Part shown: one piece after another, positions 5,173 through 6,422 of the stretch | Position numbering within the stretch: position 1 is the stretch's first letter | Layout: each line of letters opens with the position of its first letter | DNA from: Chryseobacterium gleum | GTDB lineage: Bacteria > Bacteroidota > Bacteroidia > UBA10329 | DNA: 6,422 nt | NCBI GenBank assembly: GCA_945874195.1 | Contig: CAMCFW010000129.1 | Span: 1 to 6,422, forward strand | Direction: 5' to 3' | Position numbers and translations under genes: made by a program | Notes under the pieces: generated by a model | The model's database searches: none | What the model saw: only the letters and a program-made list of their open reading frames with translations | What the model was told of the DNA's origin: nothing

Positions 5173-6336
5173 TCAGGCCTCGGCCGCTTCTACTGCAAAA
5201 TCATACTCCATGTAGTCTGTCACGGTATTGTAAACCGTGTCGCGCTCAATGGGGTGGCGGCCAACTTCTTTTATGAGCGCCACCAATTGCCGCGTGCTGA
5301 GGGCTGGGCTTTGCTCTTCGCTGCCTGCCATGCTGTAGATGCGTGTGCTATCGTCAATAGTGCCATCAATGTCGTCAACCCCAAAGGCCAGACTCATCTG
5401 CGCTGTCTGTCTTCCAATCATTGGCCAATAGGCCTTAATATGACCGAAATTGTCCATGAAGATGCGAGCAACCGCATAGTTCCGTAGATCTTCAATCGTT
5501 GTGGTTTCCGCAATATGGCTCATCTGGTTGTCGCCATTGCGGAACTTGAGTGGAATGAAGGTATTGAAACCGCCTGTTTCGTCCTGCAATTGGCGCAAAC
5601 GGTTCATGTGGTCCACCCGATGCTCGTATTTTTCAATGTGCCCGTAAAGCATGGTGGCATTGCTTGGCATTCCCAATTGGTGGGCTGTCCGGTGCATTTC
5701 CAACCATTGATCTGAGGTGCATTTGTCGGCACATATTTCGGCTCGTATCGCTTCATTAAATATTTCTGCACCGCCACCGGGCAACGAATCCTGTCCGTGA
5801 TCTTTCAGTATCTGAAGTCCTTCGCGATAGCTCACCTTCGCCTTTCGGCACATGTATTCGAGTTCAACCGCGGTGAACGCTTTCACGTGTATATCAGGCC
5901 TTATTTGCTTGATCTTCTTGATAAGAGAAGCAAAATAGTGAAGCCCCATTTTCGGATGTACACCTCCAACGATGTGCACTTCGGTAACCGGTTTGCCATC
6001 GTAATTTCTCACCAACTGCAGTATCTCGTCTTCCGAAAGCTCCCAACCTTCACTCTTGTGTTTGGTAAGCCTCGAGTAGGAGCAGAACTTGCAATCGAAC
6101 ACACAGATGTTAGTGGGTTCTACATGGAAGTTACGATTGAAGAAGACCTTGTGGCCATGGCGTCTTTCCTTGATGTGATTGGCAAGCGAACCCAGGAAAC
6201 CGAGCTCACCCTTCTCATAAAGAAACACACCCTCATCAAAAGAAATGCGCTCGTTTTTCAGCACCTTTTCGGTGATGGTCTTGAATTCCGCGTTCAGGTT
6301 GCTGCTGAGTATATGTTCCAAACCGTGCAGGTTCAT
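5173..6336 (-). CDS. mqnE: Aminodeoxyfutalosine synthase (radical SAM), menaquinone synthesis
   Basis: The protein has 387 residues, normal for the family. MqnE is a radical SAM enzyme of the futalosine route. It joins the adenosyl part of S-adenosylmethionine to 3-[(1-carboxyvinyl)oxy]benzoate, giving aminodeoxyfutalosine, a cytosolic step on the way to menaquinone. The radical SAM Cys-x3-Cys-x2-Cys cluster motif is CVFDCKFC (Cys78, Cys82, Cys85). Other family blocks are EVHIVGGVHP (119-128), DSLPGGGAEIF (183-193), NATMLYGHIE and FIPLKFRNG. The related enzyme MqnC shares the fold, but the CKFCSYSR and PGGGAEIF contexts fit MqnE better. The ATG at 6336 lies 3 bp after the stop of the upstream gene, suggesting read-through transcription. 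The last codons (E-A-A-E-A, stop TGA at 5173-5175) carry the right copy of the 17-bp direct repeat, and a REP-like block begins 3 bp later. Confidence 0.93.
   Translation of the reverse strand: MNLHGLEHILSSNLNAEFKTITEKVLKNERISFDEGVFLYEKGELGFLGSLANHIKERRHGHKVFFNRNFHVEPTNICVFDCKFCSYSRLTKHKSEGWELSEDEILQLVRNYDGKPVTEVHIVGGVHPKMGLHYFASLIKKIKQIRPDIHVKAFTAVELEYMCRKAKVSYREGLQILKDHGQDSLPGGGAEIFNEAIRAEICADKCTSDQWLEMHRTAHQLGMPSNATMLYGHIEKYEHRVDHMNRLRQLQDETGGFNTFIPLKFRNGDNQMSHIAETTTIEDLRNYAVARIFMDNFGHIKAYWPMIGRQTAQMSLAFGVDDIDGTIDDSTRIYSMAGSEEQSPALSTRQLVALIKEVGRHPIERDTVYNTVTDYMEYDFAVEAAEA
5175..5191 (+). repeat. 17-bp direct repeat, right copy
   Basis: AGGCCTCGGCCGCTTCT, identical to 4554-4570. Here it encodes the last codons of mqnE (minus strand) and overlaps one base of its TGA stop. 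If the unit between the copies was inserted, this copy would be the original target and the left one the duplicate. Confidence 0.75.
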
Positions 6337-6339
6337 GTT

Positions 6340-6422
6340 TTATTGAATATGGATCTTCCGGTTCACGGATTCGTGTTCCGAGTTCAATTGTAGAACATAG
6401 ATTCCTGCGCTAAGTTCACTTA
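6340..6422 (-). CDS. C-terminal end of a probable T9SS cargo protein (partial)
   Basis: Only the last 26 complete codons are in the window, ending at TAA (6340-6342). They read SELSAGIYVLQLNSEHESVN followed by RKIHIQ. L-S-A-G-I-Y, a short run of alternating hydrophobic residues, and then a basic-hydrophobic ending are the hallmark of the type A T9SS C-terminal sorting domain. That domain directs proteins through the type IX secretion system to the cell surface or outside. The protein's body lies beyond the window, so its activity is unknown. It ends 3 bp before the mqnE start on the same strand. Confidence 0.75.
   Translation of the reverse strand, partial: SELSAGIYVLQLNSEHESVNRKIHIQ

Larger units (their letters stand above)
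4571..5174 (-). mobile_element. Putative REP/GIY-YIG unit
   Basis: This 604-bp interval lies between two identical 17-bp direct repeats. It contains a left REP-like block, a small GIY-YIG nuclease gene and a right REP-like block sharing a 66-nt direct repeat with the left one. No transposase, integrase or terminal inverted repeat is visible. Calling it mobile is an inference from the symmetrical flanks and from the nuclease family, in which some members act in homing. The alternative is local duplication of repeats around a resident gene. Confidence 0.4.

Noticed and set aside
5173..6336. MqnC (cyclic dehypoxanthine futalosine synthase) instead of MqnE
   Set aside because: It is a sister radical SAM family, but the CVFDCKFCSYSR and DSLPGGGAEIF contexts match MqnE better.

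Overview
The window most likely comes from a Bacteroidota (Flavobacteriia-type) chromosome of moderate GC. Three things point that way. A partial reading frame at the right edge ends like a type IX secretion (T9SS) C-terminal sorting domain. The lipoprotein at the left edge carries a Lys-Asp-Glu surface-export-like signal right after its lipid-anchor cysteine. The menaquinone gene mqnE and the secreted endonuclease/exonuclease/phosphatase-family (EEP) protein both read like Bacteroidota members of their families. These are judgements from reading the sequence; no search was run.

Layout. Positions 1-1727 hold two minus-strand genes for envelope or secreted proteins: an EEP-family protein and, 67 bp downstream of it, a lipoprotein. 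Positions 1817-2529 look like an acquired cassette: an AT-rich gene for a small multi-pass membrane protein, followed at its 3' end by a 121-nt imperfect palindrome that resembles an integron attC site in place and shape. Positions 2530-3306 are about 780 bases without a convincing gene. They hold a weak 50-codon frame, a perfect 16-bp hairpin, and a 12-copy, exactly phased 21-nt minisatellite. Positions 3307-4506 (plus strand) encode a 399-aa protein with an unrecognised helical N-terminal domain and two carboxypeptidase-regulatory-like beta-sandwich domains, closed by an intrinsic terminator.

Positions 4571-5174 hold a small GIY-YIG nuclease gene on the minus strand. It is flanked on both sides by REP-like palindromic repeats, including a 66-nt direct repeat with only two mismatches. 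Outside those lies an identical 17-bp direct repeat whose right copy overlaps the last codons of mqnE. This is the strongest candidate for an under-described mobile or repeat-maintenance unit. Positions 5173-6422 hold mqnE (futalosine-route menaquinone synthesis) directly downstream of the 3' end of a gene for a T9SS cargo protein.

The protein-coding genes do not form one pathway. The window reads as housekeeping and envelope genes separated by three different repeat-rich insertions: an attC-like cassette, a minisatellite, and a REP/GIY-YIG unit.
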